NCBI GenBank assembly: GCA_009746045.1
Contig: RPFO01000299.1
Location: 846,807 to 910,806, forward strand
Origin: Mesostigma viride
Lineage: Eukaryota > Streptophyta > Mesostigmatophyceae > Mesostigmatales > Mesostigmataceae
Direction of reading: 5' to 3'
Length of the DNA stretch: 64,000 nt
Position numbers and translations under genes: made by a program. The notes beneath the pieces are model-generated. The model saw only the letters and a program-made list of their open reading frames with translations, was not told where the DNA came from and did no database searches. This document shows positions 45,991 through 58,480 of the stretch, one piece after another (position 1 is the stretch's first letter; each line of letters starts with the position of its first letter).

Positions 45991-46031
45991 ACATGACTTG
46001 TCCTCGCCTGCATGTCATGCAAGTTCTTACA

Positions 46032-49000
46032 TCACATCTTGTAGCCACCATGACGAACCAGCAGACCCTGTTGACGACGAGACTTGAAGAAAGGAGGCGT
46101 GTCCCGGTCACAGTCATCAAGGCCGTACACCCGGTTCCCTGCGTTATGGATCAGTTCCCTGTTTCCTTCCTTCTTGCGATCCCCCTTTCTCATGGGGATT
46201 GCAGATGTGGTGCACCTGGGGTCGTGGACAGTCCCGTTGCATTGGTGGACCATCGTCACAGCAGCCGTGACACGATAAATAGGGAAGAGTTCACCGGCTA
46301 CCGGTTCGGCAGCCTTCTCGAACAAGGGCAGCTGCTGGCGTCTGCTAAACTTGCCCAGTTCTTCGTACCACGTGGGCACGATCCACAAATAGGATTTGCC
46401 ATCATTCCCTTCCACTGACACTACAGCTGTGACTTCACATATCCAATGCTCTCCAGCGTCATCAGCAAGCACGTACCGACGCGGATCCTCCGCGGCACCG
46501 ACTCTGTAGTCCTGCGGCCTGTAAGCATAAGTATGCCCCACCGCCACGGTCGCCTTGTATGTGACTGCCTTGCGCCATAGCCGCACACCCGTGGTCTTCA
46601 ACTCATTCCACGTCTCCGCCGCCTCGGGAAAATACTCCTTGAAGCGATGCAAGACAATAGCCGGCGTCAAACCATGCTGCACGTGCTCCCACTCGATGAC
46701 CCCATCAGTACCGTTGCGTGTGCTGCGGATCAGAAGCTTGGGGATGCCGCCAAAACATGTCCTTACCCGTCCCCCAGCACGTCCCTCGGTGTGTTCAACT
46801 GTAGGGTACGCAGCCCCGTCCGCCAATGCCACCCCCAGTGTAGCCGTGCCGCTTTGGCCGGAGAGCCAGTCCTCATGCACACCTCCACTCTTGAACAAGT
46901 ACTTGGCAGCTGGGCTTGATAGCAGTGCTTCACGCGCCTGTGGAGTCAAGAACTTCTCTGGGTCCTCGAGCCCCTTGAGTATATTATCCAACGCGTGCTG
47001 CCTCTCCCCTGCGAAAACAGCGATGCATGGTGAACGGGGCGATGTATCAATCCTTGCAAACAGTACATGCAGTGAGCTAGGCTCATTGATTCCTGAACTT
47101 AGTGCACGTTGCCCCAGGACACTCACCTCGTAACCTCCTCATGGTGCCTTACAATATGCATAACGTGTACAGGGTGGGCTGTCATGCAGTGGGCCAGGTT
47201 TGGGATCGCCACCTTGCATGTATGCCCTGGAACACACCCGATAGAGGTGGGCCACGGGGGCCATTCTGACATCCAAAATCACACATCCCAACCCCAAACC
47301 CTAACCTATTTTAAACCCTAAGCACAGCCCGGCCCTTATGCATGTACATGTCCACGGTACTAACTCGGCTGGAAGCTTGCGTTGCACATGAAAATAGCAG
47401 CAGGCTGGTAATAATCCTTACATTTCAGCAGCAACCATTTGTCAGCATCTAGGATATGGCGGGCGTTGACGCTTCTCATCAGGTCCCCAATCATGCCGTG
47501 ATCCCTCTCAAACGCATGGCCGTCCATATCCCAGAGCCTGCCCACGTCCTTGGTCTGGTGCGCCACATGGAGCCCCATATGACAGTTGGCTGTGGCAGCG
47601 TTGTGGCCTCGCTCGTTTGCAGTCTTCCCCCTCTGTGCAACCACGCCAGCATTGGCGTACTTTCCACGAGGCCATAGGGCATTGAAACGTTTCAGGAACT
47701 GGCGATACACCTTGTCGGCATTGTCAGCATGCGTCGGGGAAGTGTACTCGCTCAGTACCATCTCCGTCCACTGCGATGAAAGCAAACATGAGCAGCATTA
47801 CATTGAAAGCACGTTTCCAGCCAGTCACGTTTACAATGCGATTATCATATATATTTTTGACTCATGGGGCTTGTAGATAAAAACCTAAAACAGCTCACAC
47901 ATCATGAAGTGACATGTCTATGCAAGTGCACATGATGTAGCATACGGGGAATGTTAGGTTGGCAAGGTCTTACCACGCAAAGGTCCCGCACCATTTGAGC
48001 AGTGCCTCGAACGCGCTGGGGAGGCCGTGCGTTAGGTTCTTTGGCAGACTCCCGCACTCGAAGAATCCATTCCATGGCATGTGGTACCATCGGCAGGCAC
48101 TGCAGGAACTGCATGGCCTTGAAGAAAGGGTATCGGGTGAACGGGTTCTTGGGCAATGCGGCCCTTCCGCTGGTGGTGGGCCACGCTCTCGCATATGCAT
48201 CACATTCCCGGATCTCATCGGATTTCAGGAGCCGGGTGCAGATGAAAATGAACACGGTTTTGATGATCCCCAAGCACAGCAAGTGAAAGATCTCAATGGG
48301 AAACCGTCGAAACCTGTCCCAGTGCCTGAGACCCTGCCATACGGAGGGACGGCTGTGCTTAATACCGTGCTCCGCCTCCGCCTCCTTCGCGAGCTTGGCC
48401 CTGGAAAACGCAATGTGTGGGATGGAAGGCACAAAGTTTCACAATCGGGATACGTCAAAGCATGCAGACCTTGTGGAATGGTCTACGAAAGCTTGGCAGA
48501 TATCCGAACCACCACGGCAGACCTTATGCTACAGACCATCTGTGCACGGTCAGACCTTGTTGCTGCCACACACACAATTGATGACTGCACACAGGGCGGC
48601 GTTGCTTTCCTCCCGCTGGACCTGGGTACCATCCGCCATGCATGCATGGTGCGGTGTGAATGGGTCTACATAAGACTGGTAGATGCAACGTGGGGTGCTA
48701 CCAGACCAATTGTGTTATATAGCATGGAGTTCATGTAGGGTTAACTTACTTCTCACGAGCCGTCAGTCCCTCACGCTCCATGGTTGCGCACACAGCTCGG
48801 TGGCCCTCCTCCGTACGCAGCTCAAGCACCACTTCGGTGTGCCCCCAGAACTCGGAGTGGAGAGTACAAAAGCCGCAGCCATGATTGCTGCCAGACGCCA
48901 TGAGCCCCATCTCTGCAAACCGCGCCCCGGAATCTAGCAGCCAAAAAAAGGGTACTCTGACCTCCATCCACGACACAACACCGGTCAGAGGGTCTGCCAT

Positions 49001-50548
49001 TTCCATGGCCACCCCTTGCTGCAGTGGGCGGATCTCGTTATCCAGCAGCCACTTGTTGAAGGCATCCGCATCCACATGCTTTGGCCTCAGCGTGACCACG
49101 TGATTGCGGGCAGCCGATCGATCCAGCGTTAGGATCCTGAACTGATACGACACCACATCGGCATCCGTATTGTCAGTGATCTTGAAGCTATCCATCCAAA
49201 GCACGATTGGGATCACAACGACGGGCAAGCCCAGCCGCGGGCGGGCCTGACACTTGCGGAGGGGGCCCTTCTGCCAGTCCCTGAAATCACCTATGGGCTG
49301 CATCAAAGGGTGGCCATGGGGATCCCTTAGATCATTCCCATCAGCATCTGTTTCCACGATGCCCCCGGTCGTGACTCCGTATGTCCGTGACAAGAAGTAG
49401 TCGTGTTTCCCAACTGTGCCCTCTTGCTCCATTTCCGCGAAGTCTTCTTCAGAGTGAACCCTGATATGGCGCTTGTAGGTCCCTGCCTCCACCAATTCCG
49501 TCCAGTTGCATGCAAATAGCTCCTTCTCATGAAACCCGGGGCTTCCCCTTTTCAGGTGCGTGTGTCGCCACTTGTTGGCATACAAGTACTGCACCTCGAA
49601 GAGCACCTTGACAGAATCCGAGAGCTTGTCGTCACGCTGGTACAGGACGCCGGTCAGCCTCACCGGGGCCCCATAAGGCTTGCCTTTGTTCACACCGTCC
49701 TCAGTCACCGAGACCTCGAGGAAGTCACCGACCGTGAACGTCTGGCCGGATAGCGCTATCCCACGAAGGCGGCACAGAGGATGGTCGTGGAAGAAGGTAC
49801 TCATGTGGAAACCTGTGCGCCGGCCATCCGCAAGCACCTCGGGCCGCACATGCAGGTGGCGCGTGACATTGTGCTGGCGTAGCAGATGTTGAAGCCGGGT
49901 CTTGATGCTGCACGTGTGGGCGACAGAGCCGTTAGGGAGTTCAATTCGCGTGACATGGTGCGTTGGGAGCTCCTTTTCCACCTTCCTGACCACAGGGAGC
50001 GTGAGCCGGTCGGCATCTTCCGATCGGTACTTGGGGTCTTGTCTCATGGCAGTTCTGCACAGCACGCCTTCGTCAGTCCGAGAATCGATTCGCTTATGGT
50101 ATGCAAACTCCAGAAACTCCGAGTGCGACCGAAAGATCCCGTACCCAGTCTCATTTCCCTGGCCGTCTGTTGGGGCCGAAGGCACTGAGCATGGATCAGG
50201 AGCTGCCACCGTCATGCGCCCGTCTATTTTCCCCCCTGGACAATGGCTAAGTCTCCGTTGCACGGCGGGCTCCTCAACGGAGTCAGCACTATTCCCGCCG
50301 TCGCCTCCATCCCCTGATTCAGTTGCATCCACTTCATCTGACCCAGCGTCGCGCGACAGAGCCCTCCCAGCGTCAACATCATCACCAAGTGCAGCGTTAT
50401 CCACCAACTCGTCCTCAACGTCCTCATCGCAGTTGTTGATGCCAATGACGGTGTGAGCCACGGCGATGTCTTGACGCTTTCTTTGCCTGCTGAAGAGATA
50501 CCGCTCAGGCATTTGTAATCGCTTCCTTCGACGGGAATAATTAGGCAC
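46032..50548 (-). CDS. Plavaka-type (CACTA superfamily) transposase
   Basis: Exons on the minus strand: 50548 (or slightly upstream, acceptor GTTTCAG) to 48750, 48400-47974, 47770 to about 47400, and 47008-46032; donors GTAAGT at 48749 and GTAAGAC at 47973, acceptors TTTTCCAG, TCGCAG and TTTCGCAG. An acidic N-terminus leads to VVVIPIVLWMDSFKITDN, WLLDSGARFAEMGLM and NHGCGFC, then RFPIEIFHLLCLGIIKTVF, then NCHMGLHVAHQTKDVGRLWD and ERDHGMIGDLMRSVNARHIL, then a C-terminal domain ending in MVHQCNGTVHDPRC and GNRVYGLDD. This order matches Plavaka proteins known from fungi. The reading frames look intact, so it may be functional. The exact first exon and the 47400 donor are not settled. Confidence 0.78.
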
Positions 50549-50949
50549 CCTGAAACCGTCCCGGTGGAGGGTCGTCCGTGCCTTTCATCATAAGGCTCAA
50601 AGACACCGACGACCAGCCATGCAGCTAAAGCCACTGTTTGAGTTCCTGTGCCGAGGGTCCTCCACTCCCTTGAGTATCCTAGTATCCAGCGTGTAGTTCT
50701 TCTTGCCTGCGTTAATTGGGCAATGAACGGTAATTCAACAAGGCGAACCCTAAACATTAATTCCATGCATTCGGCCTGGCCAAGTTTTGCGCTGTGCCGC
50801 CGCCACTTCACGAACCACGGTAATGACGTTTATATAATATAAGCCCTAACCTACTGTGATATAATGAAGTTGGTGTCACGTGAGCACAGGACCTTCAATT
50901 GCTATTCTCCAAGTGGCAGGGATTATTAGGACTATCTACTCCACACTAA
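50549..50949. promoter_or_regulatory. Upstream region of the Plavaka-type gene
   Basis: Open minus-strand frames continue here but without recognisable motifs. The first exon and promoter should lie here. Confidence 0.35.
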
Positions 50950-51235
50950 GCTATGTACTCGAGTCATGACGCGGTGAGACACGCCCGTATTACATAGGAA
51001 GGAGTGACTATGTACTCCGGACTATGTACTCCAAGAGTACATAGTCCGGAGTGACTATGTACTCCAAGAGTACATAGTCCGGAGTACATATGATCCGGGA
51101 TTTCCGAATAGGGGACTGCCGACGCGGTGAGACACGCCCGTATTACATAGGAAGGAGTGACTATTTACTCCACACTATGTACTCCAAGAGTACATAGGGT
51201 GGCACACTATGTACTCCAAGAGTACATAGTGTCTC
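50950..51235 (-). repeat. Palindrome array, right
   Basis: Inverted copy of 30142-30670: CTATGTACTCCAAGAGTACA hairpins, CCGTATTACATAGGAAGGAG and a GACTGCCGACGCGG block. It ends GAGTACATAGTG, the complement of the first 12 bp of the left array. Confidence 0.88.
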
Positions 51236-51464
51236 CAATGCAGCAGCACTCCGCTATGTACTCGACTCATGACGACTGCCCGAAGCAGCTCCTCTGCGAG
51301 TGAGCCACGTGGACCGGGGCCGACGCGTCGCCTTGATTTTTGAATTTCCGAACGCGCCAGACCATACCGCTGCGTTACATTTTGCACGAGCGCACGCTTG
51401 AAAGCCTCACCAGTGCCCAGAACGCAGCACCAGTGCAGAACGCAACAAAGCAGCGGAAGTGAAT
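51236..51464. promoter_or_regulatory. Upstream region of the 51465 gene
   Basis: CTCCAATGC at 51237 is the complement of GCATTGGAG just outside the left array (30131-30140), so the inverted repeat extends past the CACTA-like ends. No clear promoter element. Confidence 0.35.
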
Positions 51465-53031
51465 ATGGGAAAGCGCCGGAACGACATGGCGGCCGCAAAG
51501 GGTGCAGCCACAACAAAGGGCATGGTCTCGGCACGCGATGCCACAGCGAGAAAGAAGGCCAGGCGGGCCGACGTGGAAAAGGACGACCACTGGGGGAAGC
51601 AGGAGGCGGAGAACCTGGAGTCGGAGGAGGACTTACAAACCTCCTCCGACGAGGACGACCAGGACGACGACTATGACGACGATGAGTTGGACACCACGCC
51701 TCAGAAGGGTAGGCAGGACAAGGGCTCGGGCAGCAAGGGGAAGACTAGGAAAGCTGAGGCAGGCAGCGGGGGCGCTACTCGTAGCAGGCTGGACCCTAGC
51801 GGGACAGCCGCGGACGTCCGCCAACTCAAGAGCGACATGGAGAAACAGAAAGAAATGACCTCCAAGATGTATGAGATGCTTCAACAGTTACTGGACCAGG
51901 GTCGGCAGCCCCGGTCGCAGGAGGCCACGCCCACGCAGCCGACCCGGCTTTCCAGTGCCTCAGGTCCTGAGGGGAGCCCGGCGAGCGACGCTCGCGGCTC
52001 GATCGACGCTGGCTTCGTTCCAGTCTTCGAATGGGTAAACCCCTCTGCTGTATTAGGGGAACCCTTTAAAGTGCATCATGCATTTTTCTACGCGTCGTTT
52101 GCATTCCGTATGGTTCTCCTTGGAGTTGTTTGGGGTGATTATGATCTACGAAATGCAAATGCAATCAACAGTACTTGTCACGTGTGTCGTTGCAATTCTG
52201 GTTGTGTGTTTTGTTTGGGTCTCGCAGTGGAAAAAGAAGGAGATCCAGGCTGCGTTTGACGACATGGATGGCCACTTTCTCACCCCTGAGGCCATGGACC
52301 AGGAGGATGACGGGGGGCTGTGGAAGAAGTATGTTGCCATCGTGGCGGACGTGGCCATCCAGAACAAGTACATGCCAGCGGGCAGGAGGGAGGCCGCCGC
52401 CAAGCACGCAGCATCGGCGATGCGATGCCACCTGACATCGGGGAGGTCCAATGCCAAGAAGCAGATTCGAAAGATGACGCTAGACAACAAGAAGTACGTT
52501 GAGGCGGCGGCAGCGCCACCCGGCGACATCCGCTCCAAGGGGCGTAAACGCCTGGTGTATGACGTAAGTGTATGACTTATGGGGTCACTTTAATGCTCAA
52601 CTAGGTTTAATGGGTGGTGGCCTGTCGAGGAACGTGTGGTCTAAAAACGATATGGTAAAGCCTTGCTGTTCTTCCTTGTGCCCTTTGCAACATCATGCAT
52701 TATATATCCATGATGTCGTATGCATTACATTCTACACTTGCTCACTGTCATGTATGTGTGTACGCTTGCAATTGGACTTGCTCGTGGTGTCAATGCGCAG
52801 TTCCTCCTTCGCAAGTTCAAGCACTGGAACGTGGACACGATGAAGCAGCGAAAGGTCCTGATTGACCATGTCGGCCTTGTGGTAGACTCCGTGTGGGAAG
52901 CTGAGGCTGACATGAGGGCCAAATCAGCTAGCGGCCTCGTGGCGAGGAAGTTTCTGACCACCGCTGACGCAGACAAGTTCGATGCAGACCTGGACGACCT
53001 CATTGAGGAGGAAGCACTGGACGAGTGCTGA
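51465..53031 (+). CDS. Acidic/basic coiled-coil protein, accessory gene of the giant element
   Basis: Three exons: 51465-52034, 52228-52563, 52801-53031, with donors GTAAAC, GTAAGT and acceptors CTCGCAG, TGCGCAG. The product has a basic start (MGKRRNDMAAAKG; RKKARRADVEKD), an Asp-rich middle (DEDDQDDDYDDDEL), a coiled coil (DVRQLKSDMEKQKEMTSKMY), then two helical exons (KKYVAIVADVAIQNKY; RKFKHWNVDTMKQRKV). The frame is intact. AATAAA at about 53308 could serve it. Its closeness to the right terminus and general plan suggest a TNPA-like DNA-binding or assembly role, but I recognise no family. Confidence 0.65.
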
Positions 53032-53397
53032 TAAATGGCATTAGCGGAAGACAATAATGACTATCCACAACTTGTGCACGGTATACAATGGCATCAGGCC
53101 ATGCCTTGGCTGGACCCCAAGTCCAGGCTTACCACCAGCTGGTAATGTTACGCTAGGTGGAACCTTGTATTATGGCAGGACCTTGAAGACATTGATGATG
53201 ATACTGCCTTTGAATACTCTGTGTTTTTCTGATGTGAGCCAATGATGCTATGTGTTTTATCATGGTGGGCCGCACCTTGTCTTTTACACTTACACTTATG
53301 GTTCTCTGAATAAATTATTTTAATATCATATGTATGTGCATAATAAATTGTTAGAGACTGTCTACATCAAATCCTGCATTTTGAGATCCATACCCAA

Positions 53398-54072
53398 GAC
53401 GGTAACTAGTTATGGGTTTGGTTACTGGGCCATAACCATGGCAGTAACCAGGCCTGTTTACGGGGCAATAACTAGTAGTGGTTACTGGCCTGGTTACGGG
53501 CCAGTAACCAGGCCCGTAACCTGCCCCAGTACATAATACCGGACCAGTAACCATGGCAATAACCAGGACCGTTTACGGCGCCGTAACTAGTAATGGTTAC
53601 TGGCCAGGTTACGGGCCCGTAACCAGGACAGTAGCCATGCCCGAGACTGGCCCGTAACCTATGCTGATGCCAAATACCGGACCCGTAACCATGCCAGTAA
53701 CCATGCCCGTTTACGGGTCAGTTACTTGTACAGGTTACGGGCCAGTTACCGGTCCCGTAACCAGGCCAGTAACCCATCCCGGTTATCAGAACTGGTCCCG
53801 TAACCATGTCAGTTTACCGCCCGGTAACTTCTACTTGGGCCGTAACCATGCCCGTAACCCAGTAAGGTTACGGGCATGGTTACGGCTCCGGTAAAAGTTA
53901 CCGCCCAGTAAACGTTCCGGTACCTATTACCGCCCGGTAACCATTACCGGCCGGTATTTAGTCTGTCGCGTTTAAGGTTACCGGCCGGTAACCTGGCCGG
54001 TAACCTTAAACGTACATGGTTACCGGCCGGTAACCGCCCCGGTAACCTCAACCGGGGCGTTTACGCCCCGTA
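53398..54072 (+). repeat. Subterminal GTTAC/GTAAC array, right end of CACTA 2
   Basis: About 45 GTAAC/GTTAC words in 675 bp, usually as GGTTACNGG or CCNGTAACC, many forming short palindromes with an inner CCGG or GGCCGG. Same motif as the left end but denser. Confidence 0.88.
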
Positions 54073-54088
54073 AAATTAACTCCTAGTG
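54073..54088 (-). repeat. Terminal inverted repeat, right end of CACTA 2
   Basis: AAATTAACTCCTAGTG, exact complement of 21243-21258, followed by GG (54089-54090). Confidence 0.9.
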
Positions 54089-54853
54089 GGGGGACAATGG
54101 AGCGGGGGGGAGGGGCGCGGCGGGGGCAGCGGGCAGCGCGACGCGCCCCCGCAAGGGAACTACGCCGGTAGTGGGGGACCATGGAGCGGGGGGAGGGGCG
54201 CGGCGGGGGCAGCGGGCAGCGCGACGCGCCCGGCCCGCAAGGTAACTACGCCGGCAGTGGGGGACCATGGAGCGGGGGGGAGGGGCGCAGCGGGGGCAGT
54301 GGGCAGCGCGACGCGCCCCCGCAAGGGAACTACGCCGGCAGTGGGGGACAGTGGAGCGGGGGGGAGGGGCGTGGCGGGGGCAGCGGGCAGCGCGACGCGC
54401 CCGGCCCGCAAGGGAACTACGCCGGCAGTGGGGGACCATGGAGCGGGGGGGCGGCGCAGCGGGGGCAGTGGGCAGCGCGACGCGCCTCCGCAAGGGAACT
54501 ACGCCGGCAGTTGGGGACAATGGAGCGGGGGGGAGGGGCGCAGCGGGGGCAGTGGGCAGCGCGACGCGCCCCCGCAAGGGAACTACGCCGGCAATGGTGG
54601 ACAGTGGAGCGGGGGGGAGGGGCGTGGCGGGGGCAGCGGGCAGCGCGACGCGCCCTCGCAAGGGAACTACGCCGGCAGTGGGGGACAGTGGAGCGGGGGG
54701 GAGGGGCCTGGGCCTCGCTGTGAGCAAATGCCGCCAATGCCCACCTTTGGAGGCGAGCATGTATACCAAGGGGGCAATTGTTACTCTCCAGGAGGCACAC
54801 AGAGGTCATCTCCCCGGTTTAGAGATAAGGAAAGGAAATACTATGGGCAATAG
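54089..54853 (+). pseudogene. Coiled-coil / Gly-rich repeat gene, downstream part
   Basis: Seven more 84-bp units continue the repeat broken at 21242. They read GGSGQRDAPPQGNYAGSGG where the frame is kept. Units with six or eight G and two with CCCGGCCCGC slip into other frames. The gene ends with a non-repeat tail CEQMPPMPTFGGEHVYQGG.. to a stop at 54851-54853. Confidence 0.6.
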
Positions 54854-55019
54854 AACCGCCAAAATGAGTCAAAGTCCTCACAGTTTACAAACTTTGGGGA
54901 GTTGTACGAGCTAAGAATGTGTAAATTCCTGGCGGTCATAAGAATGGCATGCTCTTTTTTCTCTGGACATTGATCACTAGTTCATTACCATGCATGGTTC
55001 ATGCATATCTTGCCTACAC
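54854..55019. other. Spacer
   Basis: No feature seen. Confidence 0.4.
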
Positions 55020-55880
55020 TGTCTTTTTGTACAGTGTCATGGTGTCAAGGCGTCACGGTGTCACGATGTCACATTGTCACGCTGTCACGATATGTTGGGA
55101 TAATTTGGGCGTCATCTTGGAGCTATAATAACAATAATAGAACACATCTAGACCCCAAGACACCATGCGACACTGCACAAATACTGTTATTATTATATCA
55201 TTTTGGCGTCATGTTGTCAGGGTGTCAAGGTAGTGTCAGGGTGTCAGGGTGTCAAGGTGTCAGGGTGTCAAGGTGTCAGGGTGTCAGGGTGTCAGGGTGT
55301 CAGGGTGTTAGGGACACTTATGACTTCATCATGGAGTGAAAACAACATCAAAAGAATACTTATAGACCCCAAGACACCATGCGACACTGCACAAATACAG
55401 TCATTGTATCAGTTTGGTGTCAGGTTGTCAGGGTGTCAAGGTGTCACCCGAGGTGTCAGGGTGTCAGGGTGGTCCAACAATGCATTTGGGACACTTATGA
55501 CTTCATCATGGAGTTATAATAACATCAAAAAAACACTTCTAGACCCCACCAAAACACCATGCGACACTGCACAAATACTGTTATTGTATCATTTTGGCGT
55601 CAGGGTGTCAGGGTGTCAGGGTGTCGGGGTGTCACGGTGTCAAGATACATGTTGGGACACTTATGACTTCATTATGGAGTTATAATAACATAAAAAAAAC
55701 ACTTCAAGACCGCAAGACACCATGCGACACTGCACAAATACTGTTATTGTATCATTTTGGCGTCAGGGTGTCAGGGTATCATGGTGTCACGGTCACACGG
55801 TGTCGAAAAACATGTTGGGGCACTTATGACTTCATTATGGAGTTATTTAATAACATTAAAAAAACACTTTTTGAAAAAAT
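55020..55880 (+). repeat. Tandem array of five 160-220-bp units with GGTGTCA runs
   Basis: Each unit has CTTATGACTTCATCATGGAG, an AACATCAAAAAAACACTT-like A-rich part, ACACCATGCGACACTGCACA, and a variable run of GGGTGTCA. Unit starts are near 55105, 55313, 55489, 55656 and 55818. The run of GTGTCA differs from 3 to 14 copies. Confidence 0.9.
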
Positions 55881-56160
55881 CAGTTTGTACTGGTGCTGGA
55901 GTACAAACGCGGGTGAGCTTAGGGGCTAGCAGGGCATTTTTTTCGGCAGCGGTGGGCGACTGAATTAAGCCCCCAATCACCATCGCCTCAGTTTTGACAC
56001 TAATCTCCAACCCCACCGCCCGCGCCTCCACTCGCCCAGACAGTCCAGCCAGGTCTGAATGTGCTTGGGGCGCGCGATGAGGGTGGTGTCATCTGCATAA
56101 ATAAGGTCGGACAGCTAGGCGGTAGCCATGGCCACCGCCGCCGTGTTCGCGCTCGTTAAT
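55880..56160 (-). pseudogene. LINE reverse-transcriptase fragment (YADD block)
   Basis: On the minus strand DLIYADDTTLIARPKHIQTW is followed in changed frames by GLEISVKTEAM, matching the plus-strand LINE at 57588-57700. The catalytic Asp pair is present but nothing of the rest of RT. Confidence 0.7.
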
Positions 56161-56251
56161 TAAGGATGTCCAAGCCGGGCTCGAACCCGGCCCTATAAAG
56201 AGCAGTATAAAGCGCGCACGTGCCCGGCGCATGACGTGATCCGCGACAATA

Positions 56252-58480
56252 ATGGACAGATATGGGGACAGGACACAACCTCAAGCCACACTCCATGGTG
56301 AAGGGACCCGACCGCCAAACCTGGGCCGGCAAGCGGCCCTGCGGGTCGCCTACGAGCAGGCTGAGAAGGCCGACGCTCAGCAGATGGTCAAGGACCTGCG
56401 CAGCTGCCAGCAGAAGCACGACGGCAAGGGGGCCTGGTACTTCTGGTACAAGCGCCTTGGCGGGCACCCGGACGGCCTCGATCGGCCGGCCCCACCGCCA
56501 TGCACGACGTTCCTGGCGCCCCAAGCAGCCAAGCGGCTTCGTACCTGGGCCGCGGCCACCGCCGAGGTCGTGGGGACAGCTGCGCCGCCCCCGCCCCTGC
56601 TCCCAGCGCCACCGCCGCCCGCCCCGGCGGCTGCCCTGGCCCGCCCCGCTGGGCCCCCGGCCCCGCCTAGTAGGTCAGCGGCGGACTACCTAGTCCCCCC
56701 GCTGATCGGCCCACTTGGCGACCCGTCAGACATGCCTCCTTTCACCTCTCGCGAGGTCACGGAGGCGGTCCAGCGTCTGCGTTATGACGCAGCCACCGGC
56801 TCCGACGAGATTCCTGCCGCAGTTGTAAAACTTCAATGCAGCCGATTTTGAGGACACCGGTGTTATGCTGCTCTTCCGGGATTATTATCTGCAACCGTCT
56901 TCTGCTGTCGTCGCAACCGCCTCCAGCGGCCTGGCAACACAGACTGTCTTCGCACGATGCTGTACATCGGACAAGAACAAGGGCCGGTCGCCTGCCGACC
57001 CCGGCAACTACAGAGCCTGGGTGTGCATCCAAAGTGCCCCCCTCAAGCTTCTTATGCGGCTCATCCTGAACCGCCTGCGCACGGCCCTGGACGGTCACCT
57101 CAGCGAGACTCAGCACGGCTTTCGTTCAGGTCGCAACACAGTACAGGCGCTCTTCGCTACTCGCCGACTTGTGGAGGAACTGCAACGCCTTCAGCCTGGT
57201 GAGTCCCCTTTGCACCTTGTGCTTGTGGACTTCATCAAAGCCTTCGATTCGGTTTTCTGGCCTGCGCTATGGGACATCCTCGAGCTGTTCCGGATCCCCC
57301 GCCCCCTTATTGCTGTCATCCGCAACCTGTCTGAAGGGTCGATCCACCACTTCGGTGCGCACTTCTTACGGGACCACGCCACCATGCCCTTTACAGAAGG
57401 GTGTGTGGCAGTACTACTACGTGCTGTCGCCCTACCTGTTCATTATTGTGGTCGAATACGTAATGATTCAGGCGCGCAAGCGATTCGGCCCGCATCGTGG
57501 GTAGGGAACCAGGAGTGCAGCTAGGTTGCCAACCACTTCTGGCATGGCGGAGCGGTTAAACGGAGATGGCATGGCGGACATCCAATCATCTACGCAGACG
57601 ACACCACCCTCTTCGAGGACACTGGGCACGTGCAGACGTGGCTTGACTGCCTGGCTATCGAGGCCCGTGCAGTGGGGCTTGCGGTCAGCAAGAAGACAGA
57701 GGCTCAGCTGGCGATTGGGCTCATGCACCCACCAACTGCCCGACCTCCTCTATCTCCTTGACGGCTCTTGAGTCCTGTATCGGGACCGCGTCAAGCTGCT
57801 GGGCAGCCTCAGTGCTTCCCAGCTGCGAGGCTGATGTGGACCACCGCATCTCCCTCGCCTGGCACGCTTTACGCCCTTACCGGGCCCTGTGCATGGCGCA
57901 AGCCCCAGGCTGGGCAAGATCGAGAAACAGGACCTGTTTAAGGTCCTCGTCCTAGTTCATGTTCTTACGTATGGGGACGAGACGTGGACCCTCACCGCGC
58001 GCCGACCTGCCGGCCCGCAAGCCGGACGGCGCGGTCACCAACATGCTGCGATCCATTTTCAGAGTAGGATATGCTGCTCATGTCCGCAATGAGGACCTTT
58101 ACCTTGGCATGCCATAGATCACCTGCACAATTAATTAAGCAGCGGCGCCTGCAGCTCGTAGGGCACCTAGCTCGCACCAACCAGGTAGACACCTCACGTG
58201 GCCCCCCCGCAGGACTGCGCCCAGCTCAGCCTGGCCGGCACCTCCTGACGTGCATGGGCCGGGCCCAGTGATGCTAGACGCCGCAAGGCCCGCACCTTCA
58301 AGGAACAGCTAGTAGAGGACATGGGGGGCCTAGGCCTCTCCGTGATTTGGAAAAAGATGATGGACAAGGCCAAGTGGGCCCAGGTCATAGAGGACAACGA
58401 GCCCCCCCCCGTGGGGAAGCGCCCGCGTGTGCAAACGTCCCGCGGGAGGCACGCCAGACAGCTCCCCTAGGGTAGAGTGG
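56252..58480 (+). pseudogene. Non-LTR retrotransposon (LINE) ORF2 with reverse transcriptase, frameshifted
   Basis: An N-terminal part (56252-56851) ends in FTSREVTEAVQRLRYDAATG, the conserved segment preceding LINE RTs. RT continues at 56865-57524: DPGNYRAWVCIQSAPLKLLM, HGFRSGRNTVQALF, LVLVDFIKAFDSVFW. YADD lies at 57591-57602 in another frame, then GLAVSKKTEAQ. The C-terminus holds YGDETWTLTARRP, a QRRLQLVGHLARTNQVDT block, and DMGGLGLSVIWKKMMDKAKW. At least four frame changes, so dead. No endonuclease domain is seen upstream. Confidence 0.82.

Noticed and set aside
30142-51235. Third complete CACTA element, asserted as such
   Set aside because: CACTA-like ends are present but no 2- or 3-bp target duplication is seen and the inverted repeat extends beyond them. 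Kept only as a finding.
51375-51590. Minus-strand Cys/His-containing frame upstream of the 51465 gene
   Set aside because: It overlaps the well-supported first exon of the plus-strand gene and has no motif.
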